NCBI GenBank assembly: GCA_009712635.1
Contig: WASS01000012.1
Location: forward strand, 30,383 to 94,382
Direction: 5' to 3'
Origin: Hungatella sp.
GTDB taxonomy: Bacteria > Bacillota > Clostridia > Lachnospirales > Lachnospiraceae
DNA: 64,000 nt
Shown here: positions 44,884 through 52,544 of the stretch, piece by piece
Numbering within the stretch: position 1 is the stretch's first letter
Layout of the letters: each line of letters opens with the position of its first letter
Notes under the pieces: generated by a model
What the model saw: only the letters and a program-made list of their open reading frames with translations
Told to the model about the DNA's origin: nothing
Databases searched by the model: none
Position numbers and translations under genes: made by a program

Positions 44884-46002
44884 TTATAGAAGCGGCCGGT
44901 ACGTATAAATATCCGGATCGGCGTTTTCGAAATTCAATTCAATTTCTCTGGCCGTTTCTTTCATGATATCGCCCACTTGATAGCGTTCCCAACCGTTCTC
45001 TTCTCTTCCGCCCCAGCAAATATCGATTGATTTATCTACGGGAGAAAAAATCATACTCTTCGTAGTGCCAAAAAACTCTTCGTAATAATGGGTACACAAT
45101 CCCTCGGGATATTTTGATAAAAGCATATGCTTCAACTGGTCTCTGGTAACTTTAGAGGCGTCGGTCAGGGTTCCTGTAATGTAATCATAGCGTTTCAAAG
45201 AATGTACAAATGCTTTGGGTTCATAAGGAATTAATTCCGGTAAGACTGGATGGTTGGTGGCGTGTAAAAACTGTTGAGGTGAAGTGGAATCCATTTTTTT
45301 ATAGGATAATCTTCCATCCACTGTTTCTACCAAAGCGGTGTTGCCAGTCTGGTCAAGGAGTATCAAATTTAGATTATACGCAATTGGCATATCACGAATA
45401 TACTCAAGGCCTTCCCTTACATCTCTGCAGTTTTCCAATAAAGACCGAATGACTGCCCAGAATTGAAGACCTTTTATCTTTGGTTCCCTCATATACGGCA
45501 TCGCCCCTACTGGAAATCCACAGGAACTCATGGTCACTGCAAGCCCATGCTCATTAATACCATCATCCCGCCCAAAAAACAGTACGCTGGTGCCAATATG
45601 GGCAAACTTTCCTGTAATATTAGTTTTTACAAGGCAAAAATCCTCTGCTTCATGATTAAATTCATAGTTCCGGGCAAGAAGAGGCTTTTGTTCTGCCGTC
45701 ATAGATGGTAAAAGTGCTACCTGGCTGCAACGGGGTAACAGATATGTCATTCCATAGAAATATATTTGTTCCGCCTCGACCTGCAATGCATCCGCAAATC
45801 CCTGAATTTCCTCATTCAATCCCGGACACCATCGGCTGAACAATGTCTGTGCCTCTTTAAAATCTCCTGCTCCAAATCCTTCCACCGATTGGATATGAAG
45901 TGATCTCAATTGGGAATTCTCTCCCATAAACTTTCCCGCTTGGTAACCTACTTCATAATTGTTACCTTCGAGATTTAAGGTATAAGCTGTTACATGATTC
46001 AT
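44884..46002 (-). CDS. C45-family Ntn hydrolase (acyltransferase/acylase-like)
   Basis: 372 residues. The Ntn nucleophile is probably Cys92 in LLPRCSQVALL, followed by LLARNYEFNHEAEDF, HIGTSVLFFGRDDGINEHGLAV and a late ATNHP segment, the layout of peptidase C45 / acyl-CoA:6-APA acyltransferase relatives. Such proteins self-cleave before the Cys and then cut amide bonds in acylated small molecules. The N-terminal 91 residues would be the propeptide. No signal peptide. Probably transcribed with the AraC gene 16 bases downstream. AGGAGG precedes ATG 46002. Confidence 0.85.
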   Translation of the reverse strand: MNHVTAYTLNLEGNNYEVGYQAGKFMGENSQLRSLHIQSVEGFGAGDFKEAQTLFSRWCPGLNEEIQGFADALQVEAEQIYFYGMTYLLPRCSQVALLPSMTAEQKPLLARNYEFNHEAEDFCLVKTNITGKFAHIGTSVLFFGRDDGINEHGLAVTMSSCGFPVGAMPYMREPKIKGLQFWAVIRSLLENCRDVREGLEYIRDMPIAYNLNLILLDQTGNTALVETVDGRLSYKKMDSTSPQQFLHATNHPVLPELIPYEPKAFVHSLKRYDYITGTLTDASKVTRDQLKHMLLSKYPEGLCTHYYEEFFGTTKSMIFSPVDKSIDICWGGREENGWERYQVGDIMKETAREIELNFENADPDIYTYRPLL

Positions 46003-46476
46003 ATTATTATTCCTCCTGTTCTGAGTTTAGTTTAATCAGTAAGAAGGGATGTTGCATGATATTTTCTGCTCTTTTTATATGCTATTATCAGTTATATATA
46101 AAAGTCTTTTTCCATAAAGTAATTACCCACAACCTAACCTAAACAATATACCACGTATAATTTAATTATACTATCTCCCCATAATATGGTTTTATTCTTC
46201 TTCTTTTCCTCTCTCATTTTCGAACACACGTTCTATTGTCATAATAGCACTGACAACCTATGAAGTCAAGAGTCAATCATATAAAACATAAAAATCAACG
46301 GTTGACACTTTGTCTACATTGTGTTATTATTTGTCCACACCACAAAATAAACTATGACCAAATATACCCCTATTAATAACTTCTCATTTTACTTCCTATA
46401 TTTCTTCTCTCCTATTTTAAAAATATCTGACCGGCAAGCTGCCAAAAGATAAAAACAAAAAGGAGAGCCAATCTAT
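46003..46476. other. Intergenic boundary region left of the tail cassette
   Basis: This 474-base AT-rich gap separates the C45 gene (minus) from the tail cassette (plus). It holds a perfect inverted repeat GTATAAT-TTA-ATTATAC (46155-46171), the strong cassette promoter at 46302 and a leader of about 140 bases. No integrase, tRNA gene or recognisable attachment site is seen. I find no convincing small gene here. Confidence 0.6.
46302..46338 (+). promoter_or_regulatory. Strong promoter with 21-base direct repeat, start of tail cassette
   Basis: TTGACA (46302-46307), a 17-base spacer, and TATTAT (46325-46330). TTTGTCTAC (46309-46317) and TTTGTCCAC (46330-46338) are near-identical and exactly two helical turns apart, one in the spacer and one over the start site. 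This is a repressor-type operator layout. The promoter would be read by host sigma-A polymerase and express the polymerase gene first. Confidence 0.75.
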
Positions 46477-46662
46477 ATGAAATCATTTGAAAAACCAACC
46501 ATACCAACAAGAGAAGAATTTCACAGAGTCTATGCAGGTGAACTCAGCATTCGCGATTTCTGCACCGAACGTACAAATCAGCGCCATATACCCCCATATA
46601 CGCCGGAAGAACGTAAAGTTCAGTCAGAAAAAGCCAGGATACAGAACAAAAATAATACTTAA
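46477..46662 (+). CDS. Small hypothetical protein, first gene of the tail cassette
   Basis: 61 residues, strongly charged, beginning MKSFEKPTIPTREEFHRVYAG and ending in a basic, Gln/Asn-rich tail. No Cys pairs, signal peptide or membrane segment. AAGGAG lies 10 bases before ATG 46477. It is 27 bases upstream of the polymerase gene and is transcribed from the cassette promoter. I do not recognise it; a regulatory or polymerase-associated role is only suggested by position. Confidence 0.65.
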   Translation: MKSFEKPTIPTREEFHRVYAGELSIRDFCTERTNQRHIPPYTPEERKVQSEKARIQNKNNT

Positions 46663-46689
46663 AACGAAATAATAAGGGGGAGAAAACAA

Positions 46690-49455
46690 TTGGCCAGAGA
46701 ACAATCCTGTCACAAATTTATATATAAGCTGCAAAGCAAACGCCTTGCCAAGGCTGACTGGAACTTAGCACTTCCGCTTTCCGTTGCACTTAATAACAAA
46801 AACGATGTGGTAGCTACAGGAGACAGCCAGCTGCTGCGCTGGATTATGGAAATAAACGGCGATGAGGATATAGACAGCAAGGTGATTTCTATTAAACAGA
46901 AATTAAAAATACTTAGAAAAATGGAAAGATGCGAAGAAACTAAGAAGCAGATAAAAGAATTATACAAGAGGTTATATGACCTCCAATATCAGAAAGACTG
47001 CCTTTATCTGATTATGAATTCAAGCAAGGATTATTACAGAGCAAACAAAGGATTTTCAGTAAATGGCACCAGGTACCGAAGACTTCTGGGTACCAACGGT
47101 GGTGTCAAAAAGTCTACAATAACTTATGTAAGTGAGCGTATTTACGATGAAATAAAAAAACGTATGGACAATGGCAGAGATTTAAACAAAAAGCTGATAC
47201 CGGCCAAGCTGGAGGCCTATCAGGCTTTGATCTGCAGTGGCTCCATTCCCGTCTCCATGCCGCGCATTGTAATTGTAAAAGACTGTAATGTGTCCTGGAA
47301 AGAAGATGTGATCCTTATACAGGATAAGGATGGTGCAGAGCCAGAAATGATTTATGAAAAAGATTATGAAATCAATTATTGTGATTCTGACGGATACGGG
47401 CTTATGACTCCGGAATATTCCAGACTCATTAATAAAGAGCTTCATGGCGATTTAGCAGAAGATAAGACCGTTACCGGCATTAATACACGCTTTGCATGGA
47501 CAAAAGGGATGCTTTTTACATTCGATTATGTAGATTTTGCCCGTAAAATCAACCACGGAAATTTTATGATTACGGATGCCTGGGGGGCACTTCGGGATGT
47601 CCGGGATTTTGATGTCATACTTACTACTTCAATGGTAAAGCTTTGGGATTCCTATACAAGTCTGGAGCATTTTCTTTTCAGCTCCAGAAAAAACCATTAT
47701 CAGTTTTCCGTATCAAAAACTACACCTCTTAAACTGGAACATGTTAGAAATGCAAATTATCAGTTTCTTCAAACCTATGAATTTACAGAGGAAGAGTTAA
47801 TCCAACTCTGTGAACCTACTATGGATGAGCTGAAAGGTGCCCTATGCATGGACTGGAGAAAAACGCTTATTTTCTTAAAAGGAATGTATTTGAAGGAGGA
47901 TCAAATGGAGTGCCTGAACAATGATTTTATTAAGGCACTCATGATTGATCCCCGGATAATGGATGATCCTTTTATACTGGGTAAAGTTTATGGGATGATT
48001 AAAAAAAGGATTCAGATGGCCGCCAAAGGATCCATTCAGCTTTCCGGCAATTACGCCATTGTATCTGGAGACCTTTACTCTCTGGCTCAGTCAATCTTTG
48101 GTCTTCCTGTTACCGGCCTATTAAAATCAGGAGAGGTGTATCACAAATACTGGATATCAAAAGGTGTAAAAGAAATTGCATGTTTCCGAGCTCCCATGAC
48201 ATGTCACAACAACATTCGAAAGCAGTCGGTGGTTTACAGCCAGGAAATGGATTACTGGTATCAGTACAATCAGACCGGAATTATTCTTAATTCCTGGGAT
48301 TCTACCTGCGATGCTTTAAACGGAGCAGATAAAGACAGTGACAGCTTTTTTACAACCGATAACGAAATTATTTTGAAAAATACCAGAAACGTTCCTACTA
48401 TTAAATGCGTTCAACGGCAGGCTGAAAAGATTATTCCAGACGAATCCCATCTTGTCAAAGCAAATATTCTATCCTTTGGTGATGAAATTGGCTCTACAAC
48501 CAATAAAATCACCTCAATGATTGAACTTCAGTCCAGCTTTAGACGGGATAGCCAAGAATATGGGATACTTGAATACAGAATTATGTGCGGGCAGCATTAC
48601 CAGCAAAATTCCATAGATAAGGCCAAGGGAATTATTTCAAAGCCAATGCCCAGGTACTGGTATGATAAGGCAGCCTGCGGCCAGCTGCCTGAAACAACAG
48701 AACAAGAAAAGGAATTCAAAAGACTTTGCTTTCACATAGCAGCCGATAAAAAACCTTATTTTATGAGATACATATACCCTGACCTTATGAATGATTACAA
48801 AAAATACACCACTGACAGCAATAAGAAATGTATCCGGCGTTTCCAAATGCCTTTTAAGGATCTTGAACAAATTCCGAATTATACAGCCGAGCAGGCAGAA
48901 TTTCTGGAATACCATCAAAAATTTATGCCAACCGGAAACAATCCCTGTACTATCAATCGGATCTGCCATTTATTTGAAGATGCATTTGGTCAATTTCTTA
49001 CTGATCGAAAAAATGATGCCGCATTTGACTATTCCATTTTAAAATGCGGAATTAACTATCAGAAAAGTGATTATAAGAAAATAGAAACTATAAAAAAAGA
49101 ATATGACGAGACTTTGAAGCTCTATCAGCAGACCGCCAAAACCCTGCGTTTGGATAAAGAAGAGGCTGCTGCAAACCGGGCTATGATGGTGATGAAATTT
49201 CGCTCTGCCTGTGAATCCATTTGCCCTAATGCACTGGAATTATGTGAAATTCTTCTGGACATGTGCTACACCATCAATAAATCAAAGCAGTTTGTGTGGG
49301 ATGTCTGCGGAGATACCATTATACAAAATCTTCTTAAAAAAAATAATAACACCATACATTTTCCTGTACTGGCAGAAACTGAGGGAGAATTTAAATTTGG
49401 AGGAGAATCATTCATTATAAAAGAAAAGAAATTAAGAGAGGATGAATTACTTTGA
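46690..49455 (+). CDS. Two-barrel single-chain RNA polymerase, YonO / cellular RdRP type
   Basis: 921 residues. The first double-psi-barrel region (about 225-335) contains SDGYGLMTP, then GINTRFAWTKGMLFTFD and VILTTSMVKLWDS, matching in order the DGxGxxS, QxRxxGxKG and SMxKF segments of eukaryotic RNA-dependent RNA polymerases and YonO-like phage enzymes. The second barrel has ACFRAPMTCHNNIR (about 497-510) and then NGADKDSDSFF, with D547, D549 and D551 as the metal-binding DxDxD (DxDGD in relatives; Gly is Ser here). Likely DNA-dependent RNA synthesis, but an RNA template cannot be excluded. TTG start after GGGGGAG. Confidence 0.82.
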   Translation: MAREQSCHKFIYKLQSKRLAKADWNLALPLSVALNNKNDVVATGDSQLLRWIMEINGDEDIDSKVISIKQKLKILRKMERCEETKKQIKELYKRLYDLQYQKDCLYLIMNSSKDYYRANKGFSVNGTRYRRLLGTNGGVKKSTITYVSERIYDEIKKRMDNGRDLNKKLIPAKLEAYQALICSGSIPVSMPRIVIVKDCNVSWKEDVILIQDKDGAEPEMIYEKDYEINYCDSDGYGLMTPEYSRLINKELHGDLAEDKTVTGINTRFAWTKGMLFTFDYVDFARKINHGNFMITDAWGALRDVRDFDVILTTSMVKLWDSYTSLEHFLFSSRKNHYQFSVSKTTPLKLEHVRNANYQFLQTYEFTEEELIQLCEPTMDELKGALCMDWRKTLIFLKGMYLKEDQMECLNNDFIKALMIDPRIMDDPFILGKVYGMIKKRIQMAAKGSIQLSGNYAIVSGDLYSLAQSIFGLPVTGLLKSGEVYHKYWISKGVKEIACFRAPMTCHNNIRKQSVVYSQEMDYWYQYNQTGIILNSWDSTCDALNGADKDSDSFFTTDNEIILKNTRNVPTIKCVQRQAEKIIPDESHLVKANILSFGDEIGSTTNKITSMIELQSSFRRDSQEYGILEYRIMCGQHYQQNSIDKAKGIISKPMPRYWYDKAACGQLPETTEQEKEFKRLCFHIAADKKPYFMRYIYPDLMNDYKKYTTDSNKKCIRRFQMPFKDLEQIPNYTAEQAEFLEYHQKFMPTGNNPCTINRICHLFEDAFGQFLTDRKNDAAFDYSILKCGINYQKSDYKKIETIKKEYDETLKLYQQTAKTLRLDKEEAAANRAMMVMKFRSACESICPNALELCEILLDMCYTINKSKQFVWDVCGDTIIQNLLKKNNNTIHFPVLAETEGEFKFGGESFIIKEKKLREDELL

Positions 49456-50327
49456 TTATTTTAAACGAAAAAGATTATGCAGAACAATTACTTACATCTG
49501 ATCAGATTGATTTTTCAAAACCCTATCAGACCCTTAGCCTTCTGGCCCGCTATTATTATCATATCCGGGGCTGCAATGGTGATAAACTGATTGAGCAGCT
49601 TCAGGACTTTATGAAGCTGCATTATCCAAGATATAATCCTGTAGACTGGACAAGCTGCATAGAAAGCTGCGCAATACGGGCATTTAAGTATCCCCTATGC
49701 CAATGTGACGGAATCTGGATTACTTCAAATGAACTTGATGTTATTGGCCAGATCAAAGATAAGGTTTTGGAACGTCTTGCATTTACCCTCTTATGTCTGG
49801 CAAAGTATCATAATTTTAGAAATAAAAGCAATCAAAACTGGGTTAATAATCCAGACAGTGAAATTTACAGACTTGCCTGTATTACTACTAATTCTTATGA
49901 AAAAGACATTCGCTTTCACAAGCTGAAAGAAGCTGGCCTGATTGATTTCGCTAACAAGATCGACAATCTGAGCATAAAGGTGTTATTTGTTAATGATGAA
50001 TCTGAGAAGAGAATCTGCATTACCGATTACCGTAAGCTGGGTTATGAGTGGCGTATTTATAAAGGAGAGGACTATATAAGATGTTCCGGGTGCGGCATCT
50101 TAGTCCGTAAAACATCTGTTAATAAGAAATACTGCAAAGATTGTGCAAAAAAGAATCCTTATTATACTCCATTAGGAATAAAGAGTATCACCTGCATAGA
50201 CTGCGGAAAGCATTTTAACGCAGAAGCGGCTAGCAGAGATTGCAGGTGCTATTTATGTAAGATCTCTCACCGTAAAGAACTTCAGAAGTTGAAAATGAGG
50301 CGTTACCGTAATAAGACAACTGTGTAG
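49452..50327 (+). CDS. Predicted winged-helix and double zinc-ribbon protein, partner of the polymerase
   Basis: 291 residues. The region about 105-165 (LERLAFTLLCLAKYHN ... EIYRLACITTN ... RFHKLKEAGLIDF) looks like a winged helix of the replication/transcription type. The C-terminal third has two zinc ribbons: CSGC (211-214) with CKDC (228-231), and CIDC (248-251) with a Cys-rich end (264-269). A basic tail follows. The TTG start overlaps the polymerase stop by 4 bases (TTGA), so the two are made together. It may give the polymerase promoter recognition; this is an inference. Confidence 0.7.
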   Translation: MIILNEKDYAEQLLTSDQIDFSKPYQTLSLLARYYYHIRGCNGDKLIEQLQDFMKLHYPRYNPVDWTSCIESCAIRAFKYPLCQCDGIWITSNELDVIGQIKDKVLERLAFTLLCLAKYHNFRNKSNQNWVNNPDSEIYRLACITTNSYEKDIRFHKLKEAGLIDFANKIDNLSIKVLFVNDESEKRICITDYRKLGYEWRIYKGEDYIRCSGCGILVRKTSVNKKYCKDCAKKNPYYTPLGIKSITCIDCGKHFNAEAASRDCRCYLCKISHRKELQKLKMRRYRNKTTV

Positions 50328-50475
50328 ACTGGGCTCATTTCAACCCGGTATTACCATAAGGGACCTGAAAACCCTGATGTTATATGGGCAAAATACAAAC
50401 GTATGTTCGAATGTAATTTTTCTAATATGGAAAGGTAATGATAGAAAATCCCTTTCTCATAACACTCCTTGTTAT

Positions 50476-50510
50476 CGGTGGTCTGATGGCATTTTGCTGT
50501 CAGGCTGCCG
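50476..50510 (+). other. 16-bp RNA hairpin with G-U wobbles
   Basis: C476 to A491 pairs with T495 to G510 around a TTT loop. All 16 positions pair when read as plus-strand RNA, five of them as G-U wobbles. On the other strand those would be A-C mismatches, so the structure is specific to the cassette transcript. Only TTT follows, so it is a poor intrinsic terminator. Confidence 0.6.
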
Positions 50511-50522
50511 TTTGTATATAAT
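50494..50522 (+). promoter_or_regulatory. Promoter-like element before the structural genes
   Basis: TTGCTG (50494-50499), a 17-base spacer and a perfect TATAAT (50517-50522). The -35 lies in the 3' arm of the hairpin. Whether host polymerase or the encoded polymerase starts here is unknown. Confidence 0.5.
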
Positions 50523-50548
50523 TTGAATCTACGAAAGGAGGTAATCCA

Positions 50549-51370
50549 ATGAAGCTGGATTATGGAACGCTGCTGGGCACGGGCCCTTTGATTCTGCAAA
50601 ACGGCCTGCATATCCGTTCTCCACTGCTGAAAGAAATATCAGAAATTACTTTTCCTGTATATCAGTCCTATTTGGCAGCCCTAATGCTGGATAAAGAATC
50701 ATATTTTTACGGAATTGATCATGAACAGTTCCATTACTTTTCTAATTACTCTGAAAAAGAAAAGCAGACTATTAAAAGAATGCTTACACAGTACGAATCA
50801 TTTGCAGAGGAGGAAAAAGATTCGCTGCAGCTGTTGGATATTATTATTTTTGATCCAATTCTTGTCTTTAGTCTGGAACAGGCGTTATCCTTTTTCTCAG
50901 GTTGCCGCCTTACTTACTCTCTGGAAAAGCAAGGTTTTTATCAGGAAGATGAGAAAAGCTCAGTCTGCCTTATTTCCAAAGTCACGTATCCGGAAATAGC
51001 AGATTTAATTCTTCAAAGAAATGGTGTCTCTACTAAAGAATTAGAGACAGAAAAACCTGTGTTTAAAAGTGAACTGGCTAAAACCCTTTACTATCGGGCA
51101 TTACAGGCACAGAAAAATAACAGATCAGGAAATAAGACAGATAAAAATATGGATCTGCCTAATATTATTTCGGCAGTTTCTGCCAGGCATCCCTCACTTA
51201 ATATTTATAATATATGGGATATTACAGTCTATCAGCTATATGACCAGTTTAAACGGCTTCAAATCAACAGTTTCTATGATATACAATCAATGACAGTTGC
51301 CGCCTGGGGGGATGAAAAGAAGCAATTTGACGCAGCCCAGTGGTATAAAAATTTATTTAAGGAAAATTAG
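50549..51370 (+). CDS. Putative tail assembly protein
   Basis: 273 residues, soluble, mixed alpha/beta, beginning MKLDYGTLLGTGPLILQNGLH. A helical region rich in Glu and Tyr follows, and a Lys/Asn-rich linker near residue 195 leads to a small C-terminal helical domain (SARHPSLNIYNIWDITVYQLYDQFKRL). That end resembles the small helical proteins preceding tape-measure genes. It lies just upstream of the tube gene. I assign assembly only from position; it could also be a tail-completion or chaperone factor. Very strong AAAGGAGGT site. Confidence 0.55.
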   Translation: MKLDYGTLLGTGPLILQNGLHIRSPLLKEISEITFPVYQSYLAALMLDKESYFYGIDHEQFHYFSNYSEKEKQTIKRMLTQYESFAEEEKDSLQLLDIIIFDPILVFSLEQALSFFSGCRLTYSLEKQGFYQEDEKSSVCLISKVTYPEIADLILQRNGVSTKELETEKPVFKSELAKTLYYRALQAQKNNRSGNKTDKNMDLPNIISAVSARHPSLNIYNIWDITVYQLYDQFKRLQINSFYDIQSMTVAAWGDEKKQFDAAQWYKNLFKEN

Positions 51371-51395
51371 ACCTGCAAAACGCTGGTCTTTTTTT
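51369..51395 (+). terminator. Intrinsic terminator upstream of the tube gene
   Basis: AGACC-T-GC (51369-51376) pairs with GC-T-GGTCT (51382-51389) around AAAAC, with one T-T mismatch, followed by seven T. It overlaps the stop codon of the preceding gene and lies 30 bases before the tube gene. Confidence 0.65.
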
Positions 51396-51423
51396 ATAAT
51401 TTAAAAATCAGGAGGAATTTAAA

Positions 51424-52161
51424 ATGACAAACATTAACAAAGCTAACAGAACTTGCTGTGACGTGGATATCCGCGTTTTAAAAACACTGGCTCCTTATCT
51501 TTTCTTTGAGGATGCCAATGTAACTACCTTTGGTTTCACAGCTGATGAAACATACGCCACAAGCAAAGGTGCTAAGAAAATCGCATTCTCAAATCCTATG
51601 GATGGAACCATGACTGTAGAGGCGCAGGTAAAACCATTCAAGCTCTATGCTTTATTATCCGATGGCACCATTGATACCACTGCAGTAGTTGCAGAAAAGA
51701 AAACGATTGCCTGCACAGTTGCCGGTGAACTTTCTCTTCCATCAGGGGTAAAATCCACTTCTGTATTTGTCTATGGAGAAGGCGATTTTGGTGGCAAATC
51801 CATTAAGGGTGTTGCAGAGGAGTCTAAATTTTTAGCAGCAATCCCAGCTGAACTGGTAGTTGGCCAGTCTTATGAAGTTGGCTATTTAACCGTGAAGGAA
51901 TCCGGGGTTCAGAAAATCAGCTTCAATAACAAGAAAAACCCTCAGGACTATTACATTACCATGAAAACCGTAGAAAAGGATGAAAGCGGAGTAATTACCC
52001 CTTATGTGATTACTGCTTACAAATGCAAGCCGAAAAAGGCGTTGGATTTAAGCTTTTCTTCCAGCGGAGATGCTGCAACTGTAAAGATTGAATTTGCATG
52101 TCTGGAAGATAAGGATGGCAATGTCGCCGACATGGTTGAATACGCAGAGGCCGAAGCATAA
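51424..52161 (+). CDS. Putative major tail tube protein
   Basis: 245 residues. Beta-rich, no Cys pairs or membrane segment after the first 20 residues, with repeated F-x-x-x and K-x-I-x-F strands (AKKIAFSNPMDGTMTVEAQV, VQKISFNNKKNPQDYYITMKTVEKDE). Size, beta content and place, two genes upstream of the tape-measure gene, fit a siphovirus-type tube subunit. The gene is bracketed by intrinsic terminators, which would make it a separately abundant message. AGGAGG precedes ATG 51424. No close family recognised by eye. Confidence 0.65.
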   Translation: MTNINKANRTCCDVDIRVLKTLAPYLFFEDANVTTFGFTADETYATSKGAKKIAFSNPMDGTMTVEAQVKPFKLYALLSDGTIDTTAVVAEKKTIACTVAGELSLPSGVKSTSVFVYGEGDFGGKSIKGVAEESKFLAAIPAELVVGQSYEVGYLTVKESGVQKISFNNKKNPQDYYITMKTVEKDESGVITPYVITAYKCKPKKALDLSFSSSGDAATVKIEFACLEDKDGNVADMVEYAEAEA

Positions 52162-52205
52162 GCTTCGAATGTAAACGATTGTAGTTTGTGTTAAATATAA
52201 CACTC

Positions 52206-52249
52206 AGGGAATAACGACGTACCACACAATCGTTATTCCCTGTTTTTTT
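52206..52249 (+). terminator. Strong intrinsic terminator after the tube gene
   Basis: AGGGAATAACGA (52206-52217) pairs perfectly over 12 bases with TCGTTATTCCCT (52230-52241), followed by G and seven T. It lies 44 bases after the tube stop and before the tape-measure unit on the same strand. Confidence 0.92.
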
Positions 52250-52277
52250 ATTTTCTTGTGAAAAAGGAGAATGTATT

Positions 52278-52496
52278 TTGAAGTTTTATTCTTTGGAAGA
52301 AGCAAAGTCCGTATACGGTGAAGATTCTCTTATTCCCATATCTTCCCTGCGGAAAATTATATTTTACTGTTCCAACGGCCTGCAGCCGGAATTTATCTGG
52401 GAATCAGAAAAGCAGGAAGGAAAAATCGTCGCCTGGTTTCATAAGGCAAAAAACGAACTGGTTTATAAACGTTGGCAGAAAAATAAAAGTATCTGA
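52278..52496 (+). CDS. Small protein between tube and tape-measure genes
   Basis: 72 residues starting at TTG 52278, 9 bases after AAGGAG. Sequence MKFYSLEEAKSVYGED, then SSLRKIIFYCSNGLQPEF and a basic, Trp-containing end (VYKRWQKNKSI). It occupies the place of a tail assembly chaperone C-terminal part in siphophages, but there is no slippery sequence or overlap suggesting the usual -1 frameshift. Function inferred from position only. Confidence 0.6.
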   Translation: MKFYSLEEAKSVYGEDSLIPISSLRKIIFYCSNGLQPEFIWESEKQEGKIVAWFHKAKNELVYKRWQKNKSI

Positions 52497-52544
52497 TACG
52501 TGAGTAACCCCTAATCTCCCACCTACCTATTAAGAGGATAACAT

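Larger units (their letters stand above)
50328..50548 (+). other. Spacer between polymerase genes and structural genes
   Basis: 221 bases with no gene. It holds a long wobble-paired hairpin (50476-50510), a promoter-like element (50494-50522) and the AAAGGAGGT ribosome site of the next gene. It divides the cassette into a regulatory part and a structural part. Confidence 0.6.

Noticed and set aside
46487..46672. Alternative 61-residue frame overlapping the first cassette gene
   Set aside because: It is shifted by one base and lacks a ribosome site, whereas ATG 46477 has AAGGAG at proper distance.
50351..50611. Minus-strand frame in the spacer before the structural genes
   Set aside because: It overlaps the hairpin and the start of the next gene, and no good ribosome site supports it.
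52206..52277. Programmed -1 frameshift linking chaperone parts before the tape measure
   Set aside because: The 72-residue gene has its own TTG and AAGGAG site, and a terminator rather than an overlapping frame lies before it.
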